Shown: positions 25,254-35,691, counted from the first letter of the stretch. The stretch: 64,000 bases of DNA from CAWBXL01 sp963837365 (GCA_963837365.1 CAWIMW010000001.1:1178001-1242000); one strand, 5' to 3'. Notes: generated by a model from the sequence alone, not told the origin. Program-made: numbers and translations.

Positions 25254-25427
25254 GATTGGTGGGTCTGTTCGTGCACCATCAAATAAAACTGAATTGCGGA
25301 AGGAATTCTCTCATAGGCACGACCGTGGCAACAATTCACCTTTCACCTAGTGTCAATCCGTGTAGTGATTAGAAAACCAGGCGAGAACGAGAGAAAAGGG
25401 CTTATTCTGGAATTGGCCCGAAATCAT

Positions 25428-25512
25428 TGGTGCGAAAGGGGGGACTCGAACCCCCATGGGTTACCCCGCCAGATCCTAAGTCTGGTGCGTCTGCCAATTC
25501 CGCCACTTTCGC
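25428..25512 (-). tRNA. tRNA-Leu (anticodon UAG)
   Basis: On the minus strand the 7-bp acceptor stem GCGAAAG/CTTTCGC, a D arm with GGAATTGGCAGAC, the anticodon stem-loop CCAGACTTAGGATCTGG (anticodon TAG in the 7-base loop), a long variable arm and a T arm with GGTTCGAGTCC are all present. CCA is encoded. The long variable arm and the anticodon identify a class II tRNA-Leu. An 18-base copy of its 3' end is found at 5921. Confidence 0.97.
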
Positions 25513-25644
25513 ACATCTCGGAGCTTCGCGCATGTCCGGCAGCGATGGCCATGCTGAGGCGATGGCGTCATGAATGACCGGCCATCACTGGTTATTGTAA
25601 ACGCATCTACACGCGGAATGGCTACTGGCAGGTTAGATGTGATC

Positions 25645-26319
25645 TTACCCGAACAATAACGCTTGCTTGGGAACGTTCAATTCGACCGGCGCAGCTACCT
25701 CCCGATCATCGTTCTTCGCGTCATTCAACCGCGTGCTCACCGGATACTTTCGCATGCGAGCCGCGTCATAGGATTCGAGCAGGCCCAGAGCATCTTCCAG
25801 CTTCCGGGAATTCAGCCAAATGTAATACTTCTCCGGGTTGAGGATCACCGGCATCCGGTCATGGATTTCGGCTACCAACGGATTCGCCGCTGTGGTCAGG
25901 ATCGCGCAACTTTTCTGCCCGTTCCATTCGTCCCAGAGTCCGGCCAATCCGAACAAGTCTCCCTGGCCTACCTCGAAGCAATACGGCTGCTTTACCGACC
26001 CCATCTGCTGCCATTCGTAAAAGCCGTCCGCAGGGACCAGGCAGCGCCGGGAGACAATGGCATCGCTGAAGGATGGCGTGGTGGTGACTTTTTCCGAACG
26101 CGCATTGAAGTTTCCGGATGTAATCCCAGTGGCCCAATGCGGAATCAATCCCCATCGCATCGGCGAAAGCTTGCGTTTGTCCCCGTCCTGGCGGACGACG
26201 AGGACCGGTTGTGTGGGTGCAATGTTGAACCGCGGCCGGTAGTCTTCGATTTCGTCCCACGCCTGGAAGTGTTCCAGCAGGGTCGAGAGACTGCTGGTCG
26301 CACGGAAGCGATTGCACAT
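25645..26319 (-). CDS. SRAP domain protein (YedK/HMCES family)
   Basis: 224 residues beginning MCNRFRA, so after Met removal Cys2 becomes the N-terminal catalytic residue that forms a thiazolidine cross-link with abasic sites. Further family marks are RFNIAPTQPVLVV, RWGLIPHWA, FNARSEKV, CLVPADGFYEWQ and the GLWDEW stretch. The protein shields abasic sites in single-stranded DNA. Asn replaces the more common Gly at residue 3, which is tolerated. The gene is monocistronic and lies near the tRNA; no SOS box was identified. Confidence 0.93.
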   Translation of the reverse strand: MCNRFRATSSLSTLLEHFQAWDEIEDYRPRFNIAPTQPVLVVRQDGDKRKLSPMRWGLIPHWATGITSGNFNARSEKVTTTPSFSDAIVSRRCLVPADGFYEWQQMGSVKQPYCFEVGQGDLFGLAGLWDEWNGQKSCAILTTAANPLVAEIHDRMPVILNPEKYYIWLNSRKLEDALGLLESYDAARMRKYPVSTRLNDAKNDDREVAAPVELNVPKQALLFG

Positions 26320-26473
26320 GGACCCTATATTACGCGGCGCGGGTCGGGATCAACGAACGATCCATCTGCACAAGTCAGAAACGCAGAAATAGTTAGATTG
26401 TTCCCATGGCGAGCTTGCAGAAAACACACTTCTTCCCCGGATTTAGCCTTCATCTCCGCTGGCCATGGCGGAC

Positions 26474-26749
26474 CTACGGCTGCACGTGAGTCAAGCCGTC
26501 GTACACTGCCAGGCCGGCGATGATCAGGATCAACACGGCGGAGGTTGCTCCCAGCCAGCGCAACATCGGCGTCAGACGGTTGACTCTTTGCATGAGTTCC
26601 GTCTGTTCCTTTTCCATGTGGGCTTCCGCCTCACCCAGGAAAAGCTGATCGTCTTCTTGCATGGTGAGAGTACTGCGGTAGATCAACAAAATCACCAGGA
26701 CTGTGGTGACGGCACTCCAGATAATGAGCAGCCAGACCAGGGAAGTCAT
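26474..26749 (-). CDS. Small two-helix membrane protein of unknown function
   Basis: 91 residues. The ATG at 26749 is preferred because GAGGTGG lies six bases upstream of it. Two hydrophobic helices (about residues 2-24 and 65-86) flank a charged segment EAEAHMEKEQTELMQRVNRL with coiled-coil character. No catalytic motif. Monocistronic. The family is not recognised; such proteins occur widely in acidobacteria as hypothetical. Confidence 0.6.
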   Translation of the reverse strand: MTSLVWLLIIWSAVTTVLVILLIYRSTLTMQEDDQLFLGEAEAHMEKEQTELMQRVNRLTPMLRWLGATSAVLILIIAGLAVYDGLTHVQP

Positions 26750-26960
26750 AGGCCACCTCAACGGGCGATGTGGAGCCGGGCCTGTCGTATGGTGAGTAGG
26801 GCCGCCATACCGCTCCAGGCGAGGCTCCTAAACAAATTGTAGTCCTGAAAAACGGACTTGCAAGCACTTTAGTGACTGGGACGTTGAGTCGCCGGCGACG
26901 CGTACCTCATCCAATAAAACTGAGGAATAGCAGGTTTTGGCTGGTTGTAATTGACGCGTT

Positions 26961-26969
26961 TGCTATAAT
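26961..26969 (+). promoter_or_regulatory. Extended -10 promoter for the IscA-type gene
   Basis: TGCTATAAT is a perfect extended -10 element 27 bases before the ATG at 26996. The TTGACG hexamer just upstream is only seven bases away and cannot serve as its -35. An AAGGAG ribosome site precedes the start. Confidence 0.6.
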
Positions 26970-26995
26970 ACACACGTACTTTCAAGGAGATACAC

Positions 26996-27379
26996 ATGGC
27001 CACCACAGTTGCGCCGACTACACCAACGGTTACCCCTGAAGCCCCGAAAACAGCTCCGATCTGGCTTACGCCCAATGCGATCACCAAGGTGAAAGAGATT
27101 ATGGCGCAACAGAACCCGGTTCCGACCGGCCTGCGGGTGGGTGTGGTGGGTGGCGGATGCTCCGGGTTCTCGTACTCGATGGCCTTCGAGAATGGGGCCG
27201 GCATGATGGACAAGACCTTCGACATGGACGGACTGAAGGTTTATGTGGATGCGACTTCGATCATGTATTTGAACGGCTGTCGCGTGGACTATGTGGAGAC
27301 CCTGGAAGGCGCCGGGTTCAAGTTTGAGAACCCCAATGTGAAGAGCACCTGCGGCTGCGGATCATCGTTCAGCGTGTAA
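26996..27379 (+). CDS. HesB/IscA-type iron-sulfur cluster assembly protein
   Basis: 127 residues: an acidic/Pro-Thr N-terminal extension of about 20 residues, then the A-type carrier domain. The three cluster-ligating cysteines are Cys55 (VVGGGCSGFSY), Cys119 and Cys121 (STCGCGSSF). It delivers Fe-S clusters to apoproteins. It has a clear AAGGAG site, an extended -10 promoter and its own intrinsic terminator, so it is a stand-alone unit, not part of an isc or suf operon. It could be IscA-, SufA- or ErpA-like; length and motifs do not decide. Confidence 0.94.
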   Translation: MATTVAPTTPTVTPEAPKTAPIWLTPNAITKVKEIMAQQNPVPTGLRVGVVGGGCSGFSYSMAFENGAGMMDKTFDMDGLKVYVDATSIMYLNGCRVDYVETLEGAGFKFENPNVKSTCGCGSSFSV

Positions 27380-27400
27380 AACAGACTCTGTGAGTTTTGA

Positions 27401-27422
27401 AGCCCACCGTTCGCGGTGGGCT
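27401..27422 (+). terminator. Intrinsic terminator with UUCG loop
   Basis: Nine-base-pair stem AGCCCACCG / CGGTGGGCT closed by TTCG, followed by TTCCTATT, 22 bases after the IscA-type stop. On the other strand it also ends the pilus operon that converges here, where the A-rich upstream GTTTTGA provides a weak U-tract. Confidence 0.85.
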
Positions 27423-27437
27423 TTCCTATTGTCGGAA

Positions 27438-28244
27438 CTATTGTTGTTGCTGCTGATCGGGCGGAGGCACATCGGTTGGCGGCGCCGCAGGCGGTGGGTT
27501 TGGTTGGGGTGATCCGGGTTGCTGAGGTTGTAGGCCGGTGGCCGGTGCTCCGGCCACCGGGACTGCGCCTTGCAACGGCGGTTGCGCAGGAGTATTCAGC
27601 AGGCCGCCACGGTCGGTGGAAGGATCGTAAATAAACTGCCACTGGTTGTAGTGGTTCTTGTGATTGAACTCACGGATGGACTCCGCCTTACTGGTACTGA
27701 CTACGCCGACGATCGGGCCTCCGCCGAATACCTGCCCGGCCAGCTTGTCACCCGAGTCGGATTGCGACTGGTCGGGCTGCGACTGATCGTCTTTTTTGCC
27801 TGCGTCGGGCGTGCTTTGTTGCTGGGTCGGCTGATTCCCTGGCTGTTGTCCTAGTGCTCCGGGCATCGCGCTGACTGGAGTTGCTCCTGCCAGGCCGGCG
27901 CCGGGCATCAGTTGTACTTCTCCTACGTGCAGTAGTTTGAAGTCTTTCCCCGTAATCGGGTCTTTATATCGTTTGCGCAGGAAGCGGATATTGTTGGTGT
28001 TTTCCAGGTCTTCAATGCGTGTGGGATAGCGTCCGAACTTTTTGACATAACGGCGGATGGCACGCGAATACTGCACCCCGCGGTGGATCATTTCTTCTTC
28101 CCGGTCGCGCTTCACCTGGAAAGTGATTTCCGGCAAAACCACTGCCATGGAAATGATCAGCAAGGTCACGAACAACAGAAGCGTAAGCAGAATGTAGCCC
28201 TGTTCCTGGCGACGAGCGTTGCCGAATTGATGCCAAGTCTTCAT
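27438..28244 (-). CDS. Pseudopilin-like protein (type II secretion/type IV pilus), GspG-related
   Basis: 268 residues. A prepilin-like N-terminus: EQG followed by YILLTLLLFVTLLIISMAVV and a charged helix REEEMIHRGVQYSRAI, then RYPTRIEDLENTNN and KDPITGKDF as in GspG-type cores. Position +5 after the presumed cleavage Gly is Thr instead of the usual Glu, so it is an unusual minor pseudopilin. The C-terminal half is low-complexity, rich in Gln, Pro and Gly. It is the last gene of the pilM-N-O-P order. No SD is obvious. Confidence 0.75.
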   Translation of the reverse strand: MKTWHQFGNARRQEQGYILLTLLLFVTLLIISMAVVLPEITFQVKRDREEEMIHRGVQYSRAIRRYVKKFGRYPTRIEDLENTNNIRFLRKRYKDPITGKDFKLLHVGEVQLMPGAGLAGATPVSAMPGALGQQPGNQPTQQQSTPDAGKKDDQSQPDQSQSDSGDKLAGQVFGGGPIVGVVSTSKAESIREFNHKNHYNQWQFIYDPSTDRGGLLNTPAQPPLQGAVPVAGAPATGLQPQQPGSPQPNPPPAAPPTDVPPPDQQQQQ

Positions 28245-28265
28245 GCGGGAATAGTCCCGAAACCG

Positions 28266-28838
28266 CTAGCTCTGCGTCAGCGGGATCTGTTGGACGTTGT
28301 TGTTCAATACGTCTTCGATCTCGACTGCCATCGGGTAAATGTGGATGACCTTATAGCGGCGGTCCACAATGTCGCCTTCCTTGGCGATAAAGATGTCATC
28401 GCCCTCCGACAGGAAAACTTGCTTCACTCCGCCGTGTTCAGCGGCGAAGCCGTAAAACTTGAGATTGATCGGGGGCGGAGGGGGCGGCCCGGGTGGGGGC
28501 GGAGGGGGTTGCGGCGGCAATGGTTTGTGATCGATTGTTCCATTCCCGATAGGGACGATCGGCTCCACCTGCGCCACAAAAATATTCTTGCCATTTCCCT
28601 CGTACTTGGTGGCTTCACTCTCTTTCAGCAAGTCATAGCGCAAGGTGGGATCAAGAGTTGACGGCAGCGAAGCGCCCTTCTTCCCGGTGGCAGTTTGGGC
28701 AGGACGCGCCACCGGAGTCTTGGCTGAGGCCGATGGAGTAGAGGCAGGCCACAGTTCCCAGATCACCACCGCCAGCGCGACCAGCGCCAGGGCGATCGCG
28801 GCAATGGCCTTGTTCCGGTTTTCGAATCCGAGAGTCAC
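28266..28838 (-). CDS. PilP/GspC-like pilus assembly protein
   Basis: 190 residues. One membrane helix near the N-terminus (about residues 11-31), an Ala/Pro-rich stretch with a polyproline linker, then a C-terminal HR-like domain (INLKFYGFAAEHGGVKQVFLSEGDDIFIAKEGD, VIHIYPMAVEIED) resembling PilP and GspC domains that contact the secretin. It starts one base after the PilO stop, fixing its place in the alignment complex. A secretin gene (pilQ/gspD) is not in this window. Confidence 0.75.
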   Translation of the reverse strand: MTLGFENRNKAIAAIALALVALAVVIWELWPASTPSASAKTPVARPAQTATGKKGASLPSTLDPTLRYDLLKESEATKYEGNGKNIFVAQVEPIVPIGNGTIDHKPLPPQPPPPPPGPPPPPPINLKFYGFAAEHGGVKQVFLSEGDDIFIAKEGDIVDRRYKVIHIYPMAVEIEDVLNNNVQQIPLTQS

Positions 28839-29372
28839 TTACGCTCCTCCCCGCTCAAAAGTCCGGAGTTTTACCTGCAACTTGACAATGTTGTTCTGCT
28901 CGCCGCCGAGATCGATACTATCCACAATGAAAAATACCGGCTGATTGCGTTCCACTGAATTCAAAAAGCGCGCCAGCTGCGGATATTGGCCGGAAAGGCT
29001 GGCCTCGATTTCTACCGGGCGCAGGCCCGCCGCCACCGCATCCTTGGGGGAATATTTCACCTGCTCCAGCTTCACCCCGCTTTCCGCCGCTACTTTGCCC
29101 AGGTTGTCTGAGATGGCCGAGTCGCGCGAGGGCAGCCGGTCCTTGAAGAAGGCGGAGATCTGCTGGCTGGCTGAAGAGATTTTTTGGTCAATGTCCCCGA
29201 CCCGGTTCACCTGCTGCTGCTTCATCTTTTCTTGCAGCTTGAGCTGGGTGATTTCATCCCGCCGCTCCTGGACCAACGGGGAAAACAGAATGGCAATGGC
29301 GATCAGGCAGAGTAAGGCCATCGCAGCAAAGGCGATCACCAGGCGTTTGCGGGTTTCCCTGAGGCCAGGCAT
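28839..29372 (-). CDS. pilO: Type IV pilus inner-membrane protein PilO
   Basis: 177 residues. A membrane helix at about 12-32 is followed by a coiled coil (ITQLKLQEKMKQQQVNRVGDI) and a ferredoxin-like domain ending in a Gly-rich tail, the PilO layout. It pairs with PilN to form the inner-membrane platform. Its start overlaps the PilN stop by one base. Confidence 0.85.
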   Translation of the reverse strand: MPGLRETRKRLVIAFAAMALLCLIAIAILFSPLVQERRDEITQLKLQEKMKQQQVNRVGDIDQKISSASQQISAFFKDRLPSRDSAISDNLGKVAAESGVKLEQVKYSPKDAVAAGLRPVEIEASLSGQYPQLARFLNSVERNQPVFFIVDSIDLGGEQNNIVKLQVKLRTFERGGA

Positions 29373-29971
29373 CAGTGGGCCTCCGGCCGGACAAAGCTGG
29401 CATTATCGCTGTGGTAAAGCGTGCTAATTTCAAACTGCACGGCATCGCCCGGGTCTATGCCGCGCCCGGCGGATTCCTGGGAGATGTGGGTCTGGTGGAA
29501 ATGTTGCGAGTCTTCCATCTTGCGCACCAGGTCAATCGCGCGGTCGCGCGATTCCCCAGCCACCGTCAGTTTTATTTCCAGCTGCTTGTCAGTATTGATT
29601 TCCGGCTTGATTGAGACTACGTGCAGGCGCGGAGGCATGACCCGCTCCAGATCTTCAAACACTTTTGTCCAGGAGAACGCCTTTTGCTGGAACAGACTGT
29701 TCAGGTAATTGGATTGCTCCCGCAATGTGCGGTTTTCCGGGCGGTCCAGCACTTTCTGGGAATGGTCCAGCTTGGCGTCGAAGGCGGCAATGTTGTGCTC
29801 TAGTGAGCTAAGTTGATTGCGGTCCTTGGCGGCTTTGTTCCACTTCCACAAGGTAAAGCCCAGCAAGCCGACGGTGACGATCCCCATTAACGCCAGGCCC
29901 ATGCCCCAGCGGCGCCAAAACTCTTGGGCGTCCTCGTAGGGGTGACTCGCGAGATTGATGTCTAAGCGCAT
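29372..29971 (-). CDS. pilN: Type IV pilus inner-membrane protein PilN
   Basis: 199 residues. The short N-terminal cytoplasmic segment MRLDINLASHPY corresponds to the conserved INL-x-P motif that binds PilM; a membrane helix (about 25-46), a coiled coil and a ferredoxin-like domain (RVMPPRLHVVSIKPEIN) follow. It starts one base after the PilM stop. It connects cytoplasmic PilM to periplasmic PilO/PilP. Confidence 0.87.
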   Translation of the reverse strand: MRLDINLASHPYEDAQEFWRRWGMGLALMGIVTVGLLGFTLWKWNKAAKDRNQLSSLEHNIAAFDAKLDHSQKVLDRPENRTLREQSNYLNSLFQQKAFSWTKVFEDLERVMPPRLHVVSIKPEINTDKQLEIKLTVAGESRDRAIDLVRKMEDSQHFHQTHISQESAGRGIDPGDAVQFEISTLYHSDNASFVRPEAH

Positions 29972-30862
29972 TTAAGACGTCAGGGCCCCCACGACTCCCG
30001 CCATTTGCCAATGGGGCGCGGAGCCGCTGATTTTTGTGACCGGCAAGGAACTCACCAGGTCCTGAACGTCGGCCCCCGTCTGTGCCCGCAGCGCAGGAGC
30101 GGCGTCCCGTGTCTGCGGCAGTCCGGAAACGAGAATCTGGTCAATGTTGAGGTTGTATGTGTCCTGGAAGAAGACCACTGAAGGATAGACGTCCTCCGCA
30201 AGTTTTTCTCCGGTGATGGCCGTACCGCTGGGATTTTCCATGGCGCGGAACAGGAGCAGTTGTTTCTGTGCCAGGATCGCAATGGATGTAGTCCGCGAAT
30301 CCACTTTCAAAACCAGGGTAGGGCGCTCTCCGCTGGTCGCACCCAACGCCGACAAGGTTGAGGGCAATACCACGCCGGGGTTATAACCGGCCTCCCGGAA
30401 CAACGATTCGTATTCTTCCACGACGCTGGTCAAGGCAACGGCGGCGATGACGCGGACCCCGCTGGTCGAACGCTCGGCGTGATAGGAAACTTTGGCTTTG
30501 TCCAGGTCGAAGGGGAGAGATTTCTTCAGACGGAAGCGCACCACCGCTTCGGCGTCGTCGCGCTTGGTGGGGAGAGATTCGAAGTCCAGGAGCACGACTC
30601 GGACCGCTGAGTCGGGGAGAACGGCGATGACATCCGTTGAGCGCCCGCTGACACTGTCGAGCACATCGTGCAGGGCGCGATAGACGGCATTGCGGTCATG
30701 TATGTTGGTCTCGGTTAAATCTGGAGCCACGACACCCGGAGTCAGGTCGTACGCAGCGCAATCCACGACGGAGCTGTCGGACAACCGTCCGGCGAGTACG
30801 CGGTCTGAGGAGATTTCACAAGCCAACTTGGGCTTGGCGGCGGATTGAAGCTTGCTCACCAT
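29972..30862 (-). CDS. pilM: Type IV pilus assembly protein PilM
   Basis: 296 residues, an actin-like ATPase-fold protein related to FtsA. The N-terminal part has a nucleotide-binding pattern (ACEISSDRVLAGRLSD), followed by KKSLPFDLDKAKVSYH and VDSRTTSIAILAQ. It binds the PilN N-terminus and links to PilB/PilC. It heads the M-N-O-P-pseudopilin run and is separated from pilB by a 239-bp region with repeats. Confidence 0.85.
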   Translation of the reverse strand: MVSKLQSAAKPKLACEISSDRVLAGRLSDSSVVDCAAYDLTPGVVAPDLTETNIHDRNAVYRALHDVLDSVSGRSTDVIAVLPDSAVRVVLLDFESLPTKRDDAEAVVRFRLKKSLPFDLDKAKVSYHAERSTSGVRVIAAVALTSVVEEYESLFREAGYNPGVVLPSTLSALGATSGERPTLVLKVDSRTTSIAILAQKQLLLFRAMENPSGTAITGEKLAEDVYPSVVFFQDTYNLNIDQILVSGLPQTRDAAPALRAQTGADVQDLVSSLPVTKISGSAPHWQMAGVVGALTS

Positions 30863-30944
30863 GTATAGCTATAAGAACCCGACTGGCACCCGCAGCGCAA
30901 GCGCTGATAGGACAGGCTTGATTACTGCCCGAATGCGTGCCTCG

Positions 30945-31061
30945 CTTTAGGTTTTCTCAGCGTTCTCTGCGGCCTTTCTTTGCGAACTCTGCCGTTTAAG
31001 ATTGTGCATTCCTTGATTGGATAAGCAAATCTTAGACCACAAAGGGCGCAAAGTTTGCGCC
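30945..31061. repeat. Intergenic repeat remnants and palindrome between pilM and pilB
   Basis: The 239-bp gap contains TTCTCTGCGGCCTTTCTTTGCG (30963 region), related to CTCTGTG-type intergenic repeats, then ACCACAAAGGGCGCAAAG and a near-perfect palindrome GGCGCAAA-G-TTTGCGCC at 31045-31061. No coding potential is evident. The palindrome may end the pilB transcript. Confidence 0.4.
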
Positions 31062-31101
31062 AAGGCCCAGACAAAACCACCAAGAAATGAAATCCTGAGC
31101 G

Positions 31102-32796
<1,695 letters not shown>

Positions 32797-32836
32797 ATCT
32801 TCCTACCCGAGCCTGGGTCCGACTAGTTAAGAAGCG

Positions 32837-34045
32837 CTAATGAATATTCGATCCCAAGGTAAAGATGGGTAGGTATAGCGAAATCAAAATACCTCCCACC
32901 ACCACCGCCATGAAAATCAGAATTACCGGCTCGATCAACGCCATGGCTGCAGTCAGCGCCGTCTGTACGTCTTCCTCATAGAATTCGGCCACGGAGTTTA
33001 GCATGGAGGGGAGCGCTCCGGTGGATTCTCCGACTTCAATCATCTCCACCGAAAGATCCGGGAACAGCTTTTGTTCCTCCAGGCTTTTGGCTAAGGTCTT
33101 ACCTTCACGAACCTGGGTTGTGGCTTCTGAAATACCGTTTAAAATGCTGCGGCTACTCATGGATTCGCCCGCGGTTTCAAGCGCCGGCACCAGCGGCAAT
33201 CCTCCGGAAAGCAGCGTGGAGAGCGTGCGGGAGAAACTGGCGACCTGGTATTTGAGCCAGATATTGCCCAGCAGTGGAAGCGCAAGAATTACGTGATCCA
33301 CCCGTGCCGCTCCGCGATCGGTAGCCTTCCAGCGCAAGAAGGCAATGATGAGAACCACGCATCCGACGGCCAGGTACGGAGCGTATGCCTGCGCATGCTT
33401 GCCGATCGCCAGCATGATCACAGTGATGGTGGGCAGTTGTGCATTCAGCTCTTCAAACAGCATGGCGAACTGCGGCACTACGTAGGTGACCAGAAAAATC
33501 ATCATGCAAATCACTACTGACACCAGCAACGTCGGATACACCAGTGAAACCAGCAACTTTTTCTTGAAGGTCAGCGCCAGCCGCTGGAACGCAATGTAGC
33601 GGCTGAGGACTTCCTCCATATTTCCGCTGCGTTCGCCGGCCAGCAGTGTGGTGGTATAGATCTTGGGAAAAACCTTTTGAGCTTCAAATGCGTCGGAAAG
33701 CACCGACCCGCTCTTGACCCGCTCGCGGACGTTTTCTAATAGTGACCGCAGGTTCTTGTCCGACTGTCTTTTGATGAGCAAATCAAGGGACTGAAGGATC
33801 GGCAAGCCAGCCTTAATCAGCGTCAGAAACTGTTGGTTGAACACCAGGAATTTACTTTGGGTGACACCGCTTTTATTCGAGAGACTCAGTTTGCCTGTGG
33901 AAAACACTCCGCGCGGCTTGACCCAGTAGACTAAATAACCCTGCTGCACGAAGCGGTCGCGGATTTCGGATTCCGAATATCCACGCTCCACCTGCTTTTG
34001 CAAGTGGCCCTGCTCGTTCGCGACTTTGATCACGTACTCAGCCAT
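32837..34045 (-). CDS. pilC: Type IV pilus inner-membrane platform protein PilC (GspF family)
   Basis: 402 residues with the two duplicated GspF cytoplasmic domains and three membrane helices (around 165-190, 215-235 and 375-397). Motifs FNQQFLTLIKAGLPILQSLDLL and YQVASFSRTLSTLLSGGLPL are the two repeat starts. An N-terminal segment (YVIKVANEQGHLQKQVERG) is typical. It converts PilB motor action into pilin polymerisation. It lies 40 bases before pilB on the same strand. Confidence 0.93.
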   Translation of the reverse strand: MAEYVIKVANEQGHLQKQVERGYSESEIRDRFVQQGYLVYWVKPRGVFSTGKLSLSNKSGVTQSKFLVFNQQFLTLIKAGLPILQSLDLLIKRQSDKNLRSLLENVRERVKSGSVLSDAFEAQKVFPKIYTTTLLAGERSGNMEEVLSRYIAFQRLALTFKKKLLVSLVYPTLLVSVVICMMIFLVTYVVPQFAMLFEELNAQLPTITVIMLAIGKHAQAYAPYLAVGCVVLIIAFLRWKATDRGAARVDHVILALPLLGNIWLKYQVASFSRTLSTLLSGGLPLVPALETAGESMSSRSILNGISEATTQVREGKTLAKSLEEQKLFPDLSVEMIEVGESTGALPSMLNSVAEFYEEDVQTALTAAMALIEPVILIFMAVVVGGILISLYLPIFTLGSNIH

Positions 34046-34200
34046 GTTTAGGTCAGAGTTGTCCTTCTAAAGTCTATCATTTCAAAGCGTTAACAAGTGG
34101 CGTCAAGCGCTTTCTAGGAGTGCCATCGGGAAATGGCCGTTGGTAACCGGGGGCAGTTTAGCCTTTCTTTGGTGCACCGAAGTGAAAATCCGGTAAACAA

Positions 34201-34863
34201 CTATTGTCCGAATTCTCCACTAATGGTTTCAACTCCCGCGGGAGGCACGAACTTGAACTGTGAATCGGCAATCGGCACGTTCTCCTTAGGGTCTTGAAAC
34301 CTGAACTCGGTCTGCGAACCGTCCACTTCCTCCACTACGATGCGCCGGAACCAGTTCCCAGGCGCTACCTCAAGAATTACCTGGCTGACCCGGTCTGCCA
34401 TAGCCTTCGGAATACCCCTTAGAACTGTGTCCCCAGTCACCGAAGGGGTGATGTCGGTTGCCAAGGACAAGCCCTGTAACTCCTTTTCCAACTTAGTCTT
34501 ACCGAGTAAAAAGCCCAGAGGTGAACGGAGATCGTCCAGCTTGCGCACCGGGGTTTTCCTAACCTGCCGGTCTCCCGGCACGTAAAACCAGGCATTCTTC
34601 CCATCGCTGAGAAAGAGCTTCTCCCTGGGAGAACGGTATTCCCAGCGCATCTTGCCAGGTTTTTTCAGCCAAAGGGTGCCGGATTCGGCACGGTCCATGC
34701 CGGCGCCACGATAGGTCTCCGTGAAGGCAGTTTGCATGCTGCGCAGACGGTTGTAGTGCGAGTCCACGGCGGACGCGATGGAGTGGACGTCCTGGGCGAT
34801 ACCGAGCAGAGGCACGAACGTAAGCAGCAACAACGCGCGCGAAAGGGTTAGGAGTTGCATCAA
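34201..34863 (-). CDS. lolA: Outer-membrane lipoprotein carrier protein LolA
   Basis: 220 residues with a signal peptide (LTLSRALLLLTFVPLLGIAQ). The LolA signature is present: MQTAFTETYRGAG, ESGTLWLKKPGKMRWEYRSP, FLSDGKNAWFYVPGDRQV. It shuttles lipoproteins through the periplasm. It stands alone upstream of pilC. The many lipoproteins in this window (propeller, GH44, thioredoxin) would be clients. Confidence 0.9.
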   Translation of the reverse strand: MMQLLTLSRALLLLTFVPLLGIAQDVHSIASAVDSHYNRLRSMQTAFTETYRGAGMDRAESGTLWLKKPGKMRWEYRSPREKLFLSDGKNAWFYVPGDRQVRKTPVRKLDDLRSPLGFLLGKTKLEKELQGLSLATDITPSVTGDTVLRGIPKAMADRVSQVILEVAPGNWFRRIVVEEVDGSQTEFRFQDPKENVPIADSQFKFVPPAGVETISGEFGQ

Positions 34864-34928
34864 GACTCGCAGGGTGACGGTTACTTAATTGTATGCCACG
34901 GCCGAGGTGAATGGGCCTCCGCGGCCTT

Positions 34929-35672
34929 TCAGCGTTTAGCTGTAAAGATCGAGCAGGATTTGGTCTTGAGGCATCGCTCCAGAGCCGGGCAATCCAGTAG
35001 CATCGTTTCGTATTCAGGGTTGTGGTAAAGCACCACGAACTGCCGGGGATTATCTCGCAGGGCGCGCTCCAAGCGTTCGACGACTTGTGCCAATCCTGAT
35101 TTCGGCAGCGGGTTGAATAAATACAGCACGATAGGCTCCGAGGGGAATTCAAACTGCGTGGCATCGGCGCACACTGATTCCAGGCGGAAACATTGCTGCG
35201 AGTCACTGCGATACTTCGCGATGTTCTGAAGGGCGACGTGGTGCAGCGAATCAAGCAGTTCCACTCCGACGATCCGCTTGAAGGGGTAGTCAGAAGCCAT
35301 CAGCAACGTGCGGCCCTTGCCGGAGCCCAGGTCGATGAACGTGAAAGCGCGGAAATCAATCCTCAGGCTACCGAGCATTTGCCGAAAGAGTGCGGGTTCG
35401 GTCGGCTGGTACGGAGAGTGTAGCGTGCCCAGCAACCGGTCCCGCCAGCTGACCGTGGCGCCAGTGGTGTCGACGCGATAGTCCCAGTCATAGTCCACGT
35501 CCCCATAGCGTTGGCGTCGGCGCGAGGGCAGGGAATCCAAGGCGAATTGCCGTATCCCGGTGAGGAAACGACGCAGGACGGAGAGGAAGTCGCCGTCGGA
35601 CAAACTGGTCCGCCACCAGCGCGTGATTCCAACTGCGACACCTGTGCGTTGTCTGGAACTCACACAATCCAT
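34929..35672 (-). CDS. SAM-dependent class I methyltransferase
   Basis: 247 residues from ATG 35672; the longer frame would overlap the upstream gene. A SAM-binding motif I occurs in FTFIDLGSGKGRTLLMAS, then an acidic motif II (VGVELLD) and VLYLFNPLP in the position of motif IV. The substrate is unknown; proteins with this FNP(L)P motif are usually annotated only as class I methyltransferases. It starts 20 bases after the stop of the tetratricopeptide-like gene, so it is probably the last gene of the ABC operon. No SD evident. Confidence 0.8.
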   Translation of the reverse strand: MDCVSSRQRTGVAVGITRWWRTSLSDGDFLSVLRRFLTGIRQFALDSLPSRRRQRYGDVDYDWDYRVDTTGATVSWRDRLLGTLHSPYQPTEPALFRQMLGSLRIDFRAFTFIDLGSGKGRTLLMASDYPFKRIVGVELLDSLHHVALQNIAKYRSDSQQCFRLESVCADATQFEFPSEPIVLYLFNPLPKSGLAQVVERLERALRDNPRQFVVLYHNPEYETMLLDCPALERCLKTKSCSIFTAKR

Positions 35673-35691
35673 GGTAAGGGAGAACTTGAGC

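Noticed and set aside
26951..26969. TTGACG-TATAAT as a full sigma-70 promoter
   Set aside because: Spacing is only seven bases. Kept as an extended -10 promoter only.
31045..31061. Palindrome GGCGCAAA-G-TTTGCGCC as an operator
   Set aside because: It lies in a repeat-like gap downstream of pilB, is not near a promoter, and looks like part of the repeat. Kept only as a repeat remnant.
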